DNA of 6,769 nucleotides. Source: DASYSL01 sp036003365. Its GTDB lineage: Bacteria; Eisenbacteria; RBG-16-71-46; DASYSL01. The notes under the pieces were generated by a model. The model saw only the letters and a program-made list of their open reading frames with translations, had not been told where the DNA came from and did no database searches. This document shows, piece after piece, positions 1-6,492 of the stretch. The stretch is from the NCBI GenBank assembly GCA_036003365.1, contig DASYSL010000163.1, positions 1 to 6,769 on the forward strand. Reading direction: 5' to 3'. The translations under genes were made by a program, and so were the position numbers. The number at the start of each line of letters is the position of its first letter. The stretch's first letter is position 1.

Positions 1-347
1 ATCCGCTCTCGGGCACGGTGATCCGCATCTCGACCGCGGCCGCGGCGATCTGGATCTGGACTCTGGCACGCAACCAAGGACGTCCGACGGTCGCCGCGCT
101 CGCCGACCGGCGCGCGGCCGGGTTCATGTTGGGCGGCACCGCGTTTGGCCCATTGTGCGGCGTGACGCTGTCCTTGACCGCGCTCTTGTTCGTGCAAGCG
201 GGCGTGGCCGCCTCGATCACCGCGTTCGCGCCCGTGCTCACGATCATCATCTCCGAGAAATTCAATCATGAGCCGGTCACCACCGGCACGATTCTGGGCG
301 CTCTGGTCGCGGCGGCTGGAATCGTGGTTGTCTTCTTCCGTGGCTAA
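1..347 (+). CDS. EamA/DMT family transporter, C-terminal part (5' end outside window)
   Basis: This is the C-terminal part of a drug/metabolite transporter superfamily (EamA) membrane protein; about 114 residues are visible, reading from base 3. The frame is open to the window edge, so the gene begins upstream; the GTG at 18 is probably an internal Val and not the start. Three or four hydrophobic segments are seen: ISTAAAAIWIWTL, then FMLGGTAFGPLCGVTLSLTA, then the ASITAFAPVLTIIISE helix, followed by a short acidic/basic loop and the final helix GTILGALVAAAGIVVVFF. A helix with a Pro, a short loop containing Glu, and a Gly/Ala-rich last helix form the usual end of the second EamA repeat. Family members export or import small metabolites across the inner membrane; the substrate cannot be told from this fragment. 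The stop is TAA at 345-347, and the next gene starts 8 bases before this gene ends. Confidence 0.85.
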   Translation, partial: PLSGTVIRISTAAAAIWIWTLARNQGRPTVAALADRRAAGFMLGGTAFGPLCGVTLSLTALLFVQAGVAASITAFAPVLTIIISEKFNHEPVTTGTILGALVAAAGIVVVFFRG

Positions 348-2169
348 GCCCTCGAAGCCTCTTCTCGTCTACGACGGCGAATGTGACTTCTGTCGCCTGT
401 GGATCGATCGCTGGCGCGCCCGCACCGGTGACCGCATCGATTACGCGCCGTACCAGGAAGTGGCCAAGCGCTTTCCCAATCGCCCGCTCGAGCATTTCAA
501 GAAGTCTGTGCAGCTCCTGGATACCGACGGGCACTGGTACGAAGGCGCGGAGGCGGTCTACCGCACCACGGGCGGGGCAGGCTGGTGGGCGTACCGCCAC
601 GTGCCGGGCTACGCGCCCGCGAGCCGCGCGGCGTATGGCTGGATCGCGGCGCATCGAGCGTTCTGCGCCGGCGTCACGCGCGCGCTGTGGGGGAGCGATC
701 TCACGCCTCCGGGTCACGCGCGCACCGTGTGGGCGTTCCTGCGCGTGCTCGGCCTCGTTTATCTCGCCGCGTTTCTCTCGTTATTGCCGCAAGTCGTCGG
801 GCTCTACGGCGAGAAGGGCATCCTGCCCCTCGTCGACCTGATCCAAGGCGCCAAGGGACAGTGGGGGAACTCGGCGTATCTCGCCGCGCCGTCGTGGCTG
901 TGGCTCGACGCGCACGATTCCATGCTCACCGGCACGTGCATCGCGGGCGCGGTGTTCTCCGTCATGCTCGCGATCGGCATCTTGCCGGGGCTCGCGGCAC
1001 TCGGGGCCTGGGCGAGCTATCTCTCGATCACGTCGGTGGGCACGACCTTCCTCTGGTACCAGTGGGACAGCTTGCTGCTCGAGACCGGATTCCTGGCGCT
1101 CTTCCTCGCGCCCTGGCGCTGGTTTTCCAGGCCATCCCAAGATCCGCCGCGCCCGGTGATGCTCTGGCTCACACGCTGGCTGCTTTTCCGCCTCATGATC
1201 GCCTCGGCGGCGGTGAAGCTCACGAGCGGCGATCCCAACTGGCGTAACCTCACCGCGCTTCATTATCACTACCAAACGCAGCCCATCCCGCCGCCCGTCG
1301 CGTGGTTCTTCGAGCAGCTGCCGATGTGGTTCCAGAAGCTGTCGGTGCTGGTGACGTTCTTCATCGAGGGTGTCGTACCGTTCTTCCTGTTCGGCCCGCG
1401 GCACGTGCGCCAGGTCGCCCTGACCGCGATCGTCTTGTTGCAACTTCTCATCCTGGTCACCGGCAATTATGGCTTCTTCAACTTTCTGACCATCGCTCTC
1501 TGCATCTGCTGGCTCGACGATGGGCCGGCGCGCCCAGTGCGTGAGCGCAAGCCCAACCTGCTCGCCTTGTGGACGGTGCGCGCCGTGGCCACCGTCGTGC
1601 TCGTGCTCGGACTCATCCCGTTCCTGGGCGCGCTCTATCCGCAGACGCGCTGGCCGGCATCGGTGATCAATCTCGAGCGCTTCATCTCGCCATGGCGCAT
1701 CGCCAACGGCTACGGACTCTTCGCCATCATGACCACGACGCGCCCGGAGATCACGCTCGAGGGCAGTGACGACGGCGCCCAATGGAAGACCTACGAGTTC
1801 CGCTACAAGCCGGGCAATCCAATGCGCGAGCCACCGTTTCTCGGCCCGCACATGCCGCGCCTCGACTGGCAGATGTGGTTCGCCTCTCTCGATGGCCTGC
1901 GCCAGTCACCGTGGTTTCTCTACATGTGCGAGCGCCTGCTCCAGGGATCGGAGCCGGTCACCCACCTCTTCGCCGTGAATCCGTTCCCGAACCGGCCGCC
2001 GCGCTTCATCCGCGCGCGGCTCTCGGGCTATCAATTCACGACCACTGCCGAGCGGCGCGCCACCGGCGCCTGGTGGAAGGCCGAAGACCAAGGGCTCTAC
2101 TGCCCGCCGCTCACGCTCAACGCCGGGCGGGTCTCCCTGGTCGCGCCCGATTCGTTGCCCCATCCCTGA
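340..2169 (+). CDS. DCC1-like (DUF393) domain fused to lipase maturation factor family membrane protein
   Basis: A 609-residue two-domain protein. Residues about 8-120 are a DCC1-like/DUF393 thioredoxin-like domain with the hallmark YDGECDFC motif (Cys15 and Cys18, a CxxC pair). From about residue 131 to the end it is a lipase maturation factor (LMF) domain: FLRVLGLVYLAAFLSL opens a multi-pass membrane region. Conserved LMF blocks follow: HYHYQTQP (308-315), TGNYGFFN (374-381), YGLF...RPEI (458-471), RLDWQMWF (507-514) and NPFP (547-550). Vertebrate LMF1 is an ER membrane chaperone for lipoprotein lipase; the role of bacterial members is not established. I infer a thiol-redox-assisted folding or export factor in the cytoplasmic membrane. 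The GTG at 340 is chosen as start because DUF393 proteins usually begin a few residues before the YDGxCxxC motif. The in-frame ATG at 268 would add 24 Arg/Trp/Ser-rich residues encoded inside the transporter gene. No Shine-Dalgarno precedes 340 (the region is pyrimidine-rich), so translation may be coupled to the upstream gene. Confidence 0.9.
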   Translation: MAKPSKPLLVYDGECDFCRLWIDRWRARTGDRIDYAPYQEVAKRFPNRPLEHFKKSVQLLDTDGHWYEGAEAVYRTTGGAGWWAYRHVPGYAPASRAAYGWIAAHRAFCAGVTRALWGSDLTPPGHARTVWAFLRVLGLVYLAAFLSLLPQVVGLYGEKGILPLVDLIQGAKGQWGNSAYLAAPSWLWLDAHDSMLTGTCIAGAVFSVMLAIGILPGLAALGAWASYLSITSVGTTFLWYQWDSLLLETGFLALFLAPWRWFSRPSQDPPRPVMLWLTRWLLFRLMIASAAVKLTSGDPNWRNLTALHYHYQTQPIPPPVAWFFEQLPMWFQKLSVLVTFFIEGVVPFFLFGPRHVRQVALTAIVLLQLLILVTGNYGFFNFLTIALCICWLDDGPARPVRERKPNLLALWTVRAVATVVLVLGLIPFLGALYPQTRWPASVINLERFISPWRIANGYGLFAIMTTTRPEITLEGSDDGAQWKTYEFRYKPGNPMREPPFLGPHMPRLDWQMWFASLDGLRQSPWFLYMCERLLQGSEPVTHLFAVNPFPNRPPRFIRARLSGYQFTTTAERRATGAWWKAEDQGLYCPPLTLNAGRVSLVAPDSLPHP

Positions 2170-2183
2170 CCCGCGGATAGACT
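2155..2183 (+). promoter_or_regulatory. Putative leaderless promoter of acs
   Basis: TTGCCC at 2155-2160 matches the -35 consensus at 4 of 6 positions. A 17-base spacer follows, then TAGACT at 2178-2183, which fits the TAnnnT form of a -10 box. GAGCGC then separates the hexamer from the acs ATG at 2190, so transcription would begin at or next to the A of the start codon. No convincing Shine-Dalgarno is present; the nearest GGA (2175-2177) is 12 bases from the ATG. The -35 box lies inside the last codons of the LMF gene. This is a pattern-based call, strengthened by the same TAGAYT-N6-ATG arrangement at the kinase gene. Confidence 0.5.
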
Positions 2184-2189
2184 GAGCGC

Positions 2190-4142
2190 ATGACCCAGGA
2201 TCTCTACGACGTCAAGTCGCGCATTCGTGAAGGCGCCCACATCCGTTCGTTGGAAGAGTACGAGCGCCTCTACCGCCGCTCGATCGAGGATCCCGCGGGG
2301 TTCTGGGCCGAGCAGGCCAAGCTGCTCGACTGGTACCACCCCTGGCATCGCGTGCTCGATATCGACCTCGAGGAGATCGACTTCTCATGGTTCGGCGGCG
2401 GGCGTCTCAACGCCGCCTACAACTGCGTCGACCGCCATCTCGAGACGCGCGGCGAGCAGACGGCGATCATCTGGGCCGCCGACGAGCCTGGCGTCTACAA
2501 GCACATCACTTATCGCGAGCTGAAGCACGAGGTCTGCCGCGTCGCCAACGTGCTGCTCGCCCACGGCGTGAAGAAGGGCGACCGCGTCTGCATCTACATG
2601 CCGATGATTCCCGAGACCGTGTACGCCATGCTCGCCTGCGCGCGCATCGGCGCCGTGCACTCGGTGGTGTTCGGCGGCTTCAGCGCCGACTCGCTCCAGG
2701 ACCGCATCGTGGATGCGGAGTGCCGCGTGCTCATCACCGCCAACGAAGGCATGCGGGGCGGGAAACGCGTGCCGCTCAAGGCCATCGCCGACCAGGCGAT
2801 CGGTGCGCTCGGCAGCTTGGTGGAGACGGTGCTGGTGGCGCGGCGCACGGACCACGAGCCGAACATGCAGGCCGGGCGCGACTACTGGCTCGACGAAGAG
2901 TGCCGCATGCAGCGCTCCACGTGCACGGCCGAGTGGATGGGCTCCGAGGATCCGCTCTTCATCCTCTATACGAGCGGCAGCACGGGGAAGCCCAAGGGCG
3001 TCATGCACTCGACCGCGGGCTACCTGCTCTTCGCCGCCCTCACGCACAAGCTCGTGTTCGACTATCACCCGGGACAGATCTACTGCTGCGCCGCCGACGT
3101 GGGCTGGGTGACCGGGCACTCGTACATCGTGTACGGCCCGCTCGCCAACGGCGCGACGACGGTGATGTTCGAGTCGGTGCCCACGTATCCCGATCCCGGC
3201 CGCTACTGGCGCATGGTGGACGATCTCGGCATCGAGATCCTCTACACCGCGCCCACCGCGCTGCGCGCCATCGCGCAGGCCGGCGACGAGTACGTGAAGC
3301 GCTACAAGCGCACGAGCCTGCGCGTGCTGGGCTCGGTGGGCGAGCCGATCAATCCCGAGGTTTGGCGCTGGTATCACGACGTCGTGGGCGAGGGGCGCTG
3401 CGCCGTGGTCGACACGTGGTGGCAGACGGAGACCGGCGGCATCATGATCTCTCCGCTCCCGGGCGTGACGCCCGCCAAGCCGGGCTCGGCGACTTTGCCC
3501 TTCTTCGGCGTGAAGCCGGTGATCGTCGATCCCGAGAACGGCCGCGTGCTCGAAGGGAACGGTGTGAGCGGCGCTCTGTGCCTTGGCTCGCCGCCATGGC
3601 CGGGACAGGCGCGTACCATCTGGGGCGACCACCAGCGCTTCAAGAAGACGTACTTCACGCAGCACCCCGGCTACTACTTCACGGGGGACGGCTGCCGCCG
3701 CGACGAGGACGGTTACTACTGGATCACGGGCCGCATCGATGACGTGCTCAACGTCGCCGGCCATCGCCTGGGCACCGCCGAGGTGGAGAGCGCGCTCGTG
3801 GCGCACGACACGGTGGCCGAGGCCGCGGTGGTGGGTTTCCCGCATCCCATCAAAGGGCAGGGGATCTACGCGTACGTCGTCCTGACCGCCGACGCGCCCA
3901 AGGACGACGGCGTCGAGGACGCGCTCAAGCAGCAGGTGCGCACCGCCATCGGCGCCTTCGCCACGCCTGACGCCATCCACGTGGCGGGGGGCCTGCCCAA
4001 GACGCGCAGCGGGAAGATCATGCGCCGGATCCTTCGCAAGATCGCCGCCGGCGAGTACGACGGGCTGGGTGACGTCACCACGCTCGCCGATCCGGACGTG
4101 GTCGATAAACTCGTCCAAGAACATCGTCGCCGTTCCGGCTAG
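2190..4142 (+). CDS. acs: Acetyl-CoA synthetase (AMP-forming acetate-CoA ligase)
   Basis: A 650-residue protein of normal Acs length. It converts acetate, ATP and CoA to acetyl-CoA, AMP and PPi in the cytosol, allowing growth on or recovery of acetate. All core adenylate-forming motifs are present: the phosphate-binding YTSGSTGKPKG loop (260-270), the VDTWWQTETGG block (407-417), the YFTGDGCRRDEDGYYWITGR hinge region, GHRLGTAEVESALV, and the C-terminal PKTRSGKIMRR. In the last, Lys609 is the catalytic lysine that is reversibly acetylated in Salmonella Acs. The second Trp of TWWQTETGG (Trp411), which closes the small acetate pocket in characterised Acs, is retained, favouring acetate over longer acids. 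The N-terminus carries the usual Acs cap (SLEEYERLYRRSIEDPAGFW, then WFGGGRLNAAYNCVDRHL). The ATG at 2190 is 20 bases after the LMF stop and has no Shine-Dalgarno but a leaderless-type promoter. No acetylase or deacetylase gene is visible nearby. Confidence 0.97.
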   Translation: MTQDLYDVKSRIREGAHIRSLEEYERLYRRSIEDPAGFWAEQAKLLDWYHPWHRVLDIDLEEIDFSWFGGGRLNAAYNCVDRHLETRGEQTAIIWAADEPGVYKHITYRELKHEVCRVANVLLAHGVKKGDRVCIYMPMIPETVYAMLACARIGAVHSVVFGGFSADSLQDRIVDAECRVLITANEGMRGGKRVPLKAIADQAIGALGSLVETVLVARRTDHEPNMQAGRDYWLDEECRMQRSTCTAEWMGSEDPLFILYTSGSTGKPKGVMHSTAGYLLFAALTHKLVFDYHPGQIYCCAADVGWVTGHSYIVYGPLANGATTVMFESVPTYPDPGRYWRMVDDLGIEILYTAPTALRAIAQAGDEYVKRYKRTSLRVLGSVGEPINPEVWRWYHDVVGEGRCAVVDTWWQTETGGIMISPLPGVTPAKPGSATLPFFGVKPVIVDPENGRVLEGNGVSGALCLGSPPWPGQARTIWGDHQRFKKTYFTQHPGYYFTGDGCRRDEDGYYWITGRIDDVLNVAGHRLGTAEVESALVAHDTVAEAAVVGFPHPIKGQGIYAYVVLTADAPKDDGVEDALKQQVRTAIGAFATPDAIHVAGGLPKTRSGKIMRRILRKIAAGEYDGLGDVTTLADPDVVDKLVQEHRRRSG

Positions 4143-4161
4143 CGGCGGATTCCGCTAGATT
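4133..4161 (+). promoter_or_regulatory. Putative leaderless promoter of the Ser/Thr kinase gene
   Basis: TAGATT at 4156-4161 fits a TAnnnT -10 box and ends six bases (CACGCG) before the kinase ATG at 4168, the same spacing as TAGACT at acs. With a 17-base spacer the -35 position would be TTCCGG (4133-4138), a poor match, so this promoter would be weak or activator-dependent. No Shine-Dalgarno lies 5-10 bases upstream of the ATG. The right arm of an inverted repeat (4152-4158) overlaps the first three bases of the hexamer. Confidence 0.4.
4139..4158 (+). repeat. Perfect 7-bp inverted repeat at the acs/kinase junction
   Basis: CTAGCGG (4139-4145) and its exact reverse complement CCGCTAG (4152-4158) are separated by six bases (CGGATT). 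The left arm contains the acs TAG stop (4140-4142) and the right arm runs into the proposed kinase -10 box. It could be a protein-binding operator or an RNA hairpin at the end of the acs message. No T-run follows the right arm, so a classical intrinsic terminator is unlikely. CTAG, usually scarce in bacterial DNA, occurs at both outer ends; I see only one other CTAG nearby, inside the kinase gene (about 6268). Confidence 0.5.
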
Positions 4162-4167
4162 CACGCG

Positions 4168-6489
4168 ATGCAGCTCACACCCGGCTCCCGCCTCGGCCCC
4201 TACGAAATCGTCTCCGCCCTCGGCCAGGGCGGCATGGGCGAGGTCTATCGCGCCCGCGACCCGCGACTCGGACGCGAAGTCGCGATCAAGGTTCTGCCGC
4301 AGGAGCTGGCGTCCAATCCCGACCGCCTGTCGCGCTTCGAGCGCGAAGCCAAGACGGTCGCGGCGCTCAATCACCCCAATCTGGTCACCCTGCACTCGAT
4401 CGAGGAGTCGGGCGGCGTGCGCTTCATCACCATGGAGCTGGTCGACGGCCAGAGCCTCGACCAGGTGGTGGCACCCGGCGGCCTGCCGCTCCCGCGCGTG
4501 CTCGACTTCTCGATCGCCATCGCTGAAGCGCTCGTGGCCGCGCACGCCAAAGGCGTGGTGCACCGAGACCTCAAGCCGGCCAACGTCATGGTGTCACGCG
4601 ACGGACGCGTGAAGGTGCTCGACTTCGGTCTCGCCAAGGTGAACGAGGCGGAAGCCGTCGGCGCCTCCATGGTGGCCACCATGGACCAGCCGATCTCGGC
4701 GGTGGGGCTCGTGCTCGGCACGGTGCCCTACATGTCGCCCGAGCAGCTGCGTGGCGAAAACGTCGATGCGCGGAGCGACATCTTCTCGCTCGGCGTCCTG
4801 ATCTACGAATTGATCACGGGCAAGCGTCCGTTCGGCGGCTCGACGTCGGTCGAGGTCAGCTCGTCCATCCTGCGCGACACGCCGGCGCCTGTCTCGACTT
4901 TGCGCGGCAACGTGCCGAGTGACCTCGAGCGCATTCTCACGCGCTGCCTGGAGAAGGACCCGGAGCGCCGCACGCAGACGGCCAAGGACGTGCGCAACGA
5001 GCTCGAGGTTCTGCGCAAGAGCGCGCCCGCGGCTGCGCCGGCCCCGGTGTCGGCACCGCGGCCCGCGGCCGCCGCTGGACCGGCGGCCGATTTGCCATCG
5101 GTCGCCGTGTTGCCGTTCGTCAATCGCAGTGCCGATCCCAATGACGAGTATTTCTCCGAGGGTCTCGCCGACGAGCTCCTGAGCGTGCTGGTCAAGATTC
5201 GCGGCCTGCGCGTGGCGGCGCGCACCTCGTCGGCCATGTTCAAGGGCAAGCAGGTGTCGATCGGCGAAGCCGGACGCGCCCTGCACGTGGCCACCGTCCT
5301 CGAAGGCAGCGTGCGCAAGGCAGGGAACCGCGTGCGCATCTCGGTCCAGCTCGTAAAGGTGGATGACGAGGTGCCGCTGTGGTCGGAGACCTACGACCGC
5401 ACGCTCGACGACATTTTCGCCGTGCAGGACGACATCGCGCAGAGCGTGGTCAAGGAGCTGCGCACCACCTTGCTCGGCGAAACGCCGGACTCGCAGACTT
5501 CGGGCGAAGCGCAAGCGGAAGTCGCGCGCGCGGCCGAGGGCCGCGGCAACAATCCGGAGTCACATCGCCTGTACATGGAAGGCATGTACTTCCTGGAGCG
5601 CTTCACCGAGGAAGGTGTGGAGAAGGCGATGAGCCGGCTCAAGGAGGCACTCGCCCTCGATCCCAAGAATGCGCTCGCCTGGGTGGGCCTGGCGCGCGGA
5701 TATGTTTGGCAGGGGAGCTACGGAATCATGCCACCCGAGAAGGGAGCCGAGGCAGCCCGCGAGGCGACGGATAAGGCCCTCCAGCTCGCCCCCAATCTGG
5801 CGGAAGCCCATCTCCTCATGGGAATGGGTCAGGCTTTCTACGACCACGATTGGAAGACCGGCGAAAAGTCGCTGCAGCGCGCCCTGGCTCTTGCTCCGAA
5901 CAATCCAAGTGTTCTCTTCACGATGGGACAGTACTCGTACCTGCGCAGCCGATTCGCGGAGGCAGAGCAATACCTGCTCCGGGCCGTGGAGCATGATCCT
6001 CTGGCCTCGCGGGTCTATAGCCAGCTCGGCAATACCTACCGCGTGAGCGGCCGCCCAGCGGAAGCCGAGCGCGCCTTCCGCAAAGCGCTCGAGCTCTCAC
6101 CCCAGCGCATCACCGCGCACCATCTCCTGTCGATCGTCCTCCTGGATCAGGGAAAGATCGAGGAAGGGATCGCCGAAGCCAAGCTCGAGCCCGCGGAATG
6201 GGGACGCCTGACTGCTCTATCCAATGCCTATTGGAAAGCCGGACGCCGCGCGGAGTCCGACCAGATGCTAGCCGAGCTCGAAGCCAAGCACGCTCAGGAC
6301 TCGGCGTTTCAGATCGCGGCCATCTACGCGATCCGAGGCGATTTGGAAAAGTCCTTTGCGTGGATCGACAGGGGAATCGATCAGCGCGACGCCGGAATGA
6401 ACCTCCTGGGCTCCGAGCCGATTTTCAAGCCACTGCACGGCGATCCGCGCTGGCTGCCGGCGCTGCGCCGGCTCGGGCTCGCGGATTAG
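4168..6489 (+). CDS. Soluble Ser/Thr protein kinase with TolB-like domain and TPR tail
   Basis: A 773-residue Hanks-type kinase fused to an interaction module. Kinase domain, about 12-281: glycine loop G19xG21xxG24, VAIK lysine Lys41, alpha-C Glu60, catalytic HRDLKPAN (132-139, an RD kinase), DFG (152-154) and GTVPYMSPE (184-192). All catalytic residues are present, so it should be active. A Pro/Ala-rich linker (285-308) leads to a TolB/FlgO-like domain (about 309-438), starting SVAVLPFVNRS and continuing with YFSEGLADELLSVL and VLEGSVRKAGNRVRISVQLV. From about 462 to the end there are roughly five to six TPR-like helical pairs, closing with a DPRWLPALRRLGL end. Unlike PknB-type kinases, no transmembrane segment is visible, so it should be cytosolic. 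TPRs usually bind proteins; the target is unknown. The ATG at 4168 gives the typical start of this family (GSRLGPYEIVSALGQGGMGE). It lies 25 bases after acs. Codon choice shifts in the TPR part. Confidence 0.94.
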   Translation: MQLTPGSRLGPYEIVSALGQGGMGEVYRARDPRLGREVAIKVLPQELASNPDRLSRFEREAKTVAALNHPNLVTLHSIEESGGVRFITMELVDGQSLDQVVAPGGLPLPRVLDFSIAIAEALVAAHAKGVVHRDLKPANVMVSRDGRVKVLDFGLAKVNEAEAVGASMVATMDQPISAVGLVLGTVPYMSPEQLRGENVDARSDIFSLGVLIYELITGKRPFGGSTSVEVSSSILRDTPAPVSTLRGNVPSDLERILTRCLEKDPERRTQTAKDVRNELEVLRKSAPAAAPAPVSAPRPAAAAGPAADLPSVAVLPFVNRSADPNDEYFSEGLADELLSVLVKIRGLRVAARTSSAMFKGKQVSIGEAGRALHVATVLEGSVRKAGNRVRISVQLVKVDDEVPLWSETYDRTLDDIFAVQDDIAQSVVKELRTTLLGETPDSQTSGEAQAEVARAAEGRGNNPESHRLYMEGMYFLERFTEEGVEKAMSRLKEALALDPKNALAWVGLARGYVWQGSYGIMPPEKGAEAAREATDKALQLAPNLAEAHLLMGMGQAFYDHDWKTGEKSLQRALALAPNNPSVLFTMGQYSYLRSRFAEAEQYLLRAVEHDPLASRVYSQLGNTYRVSGRPAEAERAFRKALELSPQRITAHHLLSIVLLDQGKIEEGIAEAKLEPAEWGRLTALSNAYWKAGRRAESDQMLAELEAKHAQDSAFQIAAIYAIRGDLEKSFAWIDRGIDQRDAGMNLLGSEPIFKPLHGDPRWLPALRRLGLAD

Positions 6490-6492
6490 GGT

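Noticed and set aside
268..339. Upstream ATG as start of the DCC1-LMF gene
   Set aside because: It would add 24 residues (rich in Arg, Trp and Ser) encoded within the conserved last helix of the transporter. DUF393 proteins normally start just before the YDGxCxxC motif.
781..1851. A 356-codon open frame on the - strand opposite the LMF domain
   Set aside because: The composition is Arg/Glu/His-rich without recognisable motifs; it is a codon-bias shadow of the LMF gene.
2387..3742. A 451-codon + strand frame overlapping acs
   Set aside because: Extremely Arg-rich translation with no motifs, lying inside the acs gene in another frame.
2385..4124. A 579-codon open frame on the - strand opposite acs
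   Set aside because: The translation is low-complexity His/Arg/Ala/Val-rich with no domain, exactly opposite a strongly conserved gene. Long antisense frames are expected in GC-rich genes.
2190..4142. acs as a propionyl-CoA or other acyl-CoA synthetase
   Set aside because: The length, the TWWQTETGG tryptophan and the GHRLGTAEVESALV block all match acetate-specific Acs.
4139..4165. Intrinsic terminator after acs
   Set aside because: The inverted repeat is short and is followed by a mixed sequence (ATTCACGCG), not a T-run; listed as an inverted repeat only.
5020..5091. Pro/Ala-rich stretch in the kinase as a membrane anchor or signal
   Set aside because: The many prolines and lack of a continuous run of about 20 hydrophobic residues fit a flexible linker instead.
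4594..5514. A 306-codon open frame on the - strand opposite the kinase
   Set aside because: No domain, Arg/His/Ala-rich, and covered by well-supported kinase and TolB-like coding sequence.
2173..6486. GCGGAT present at three junctions (2173-2178, 4145-4150, 6481-6486) as a shared signal
   Set aside because: Its distance to the start differs each time (11, 17 and 6 bases) and the hexamer is common in GC-rich DNA; probably coincidence.
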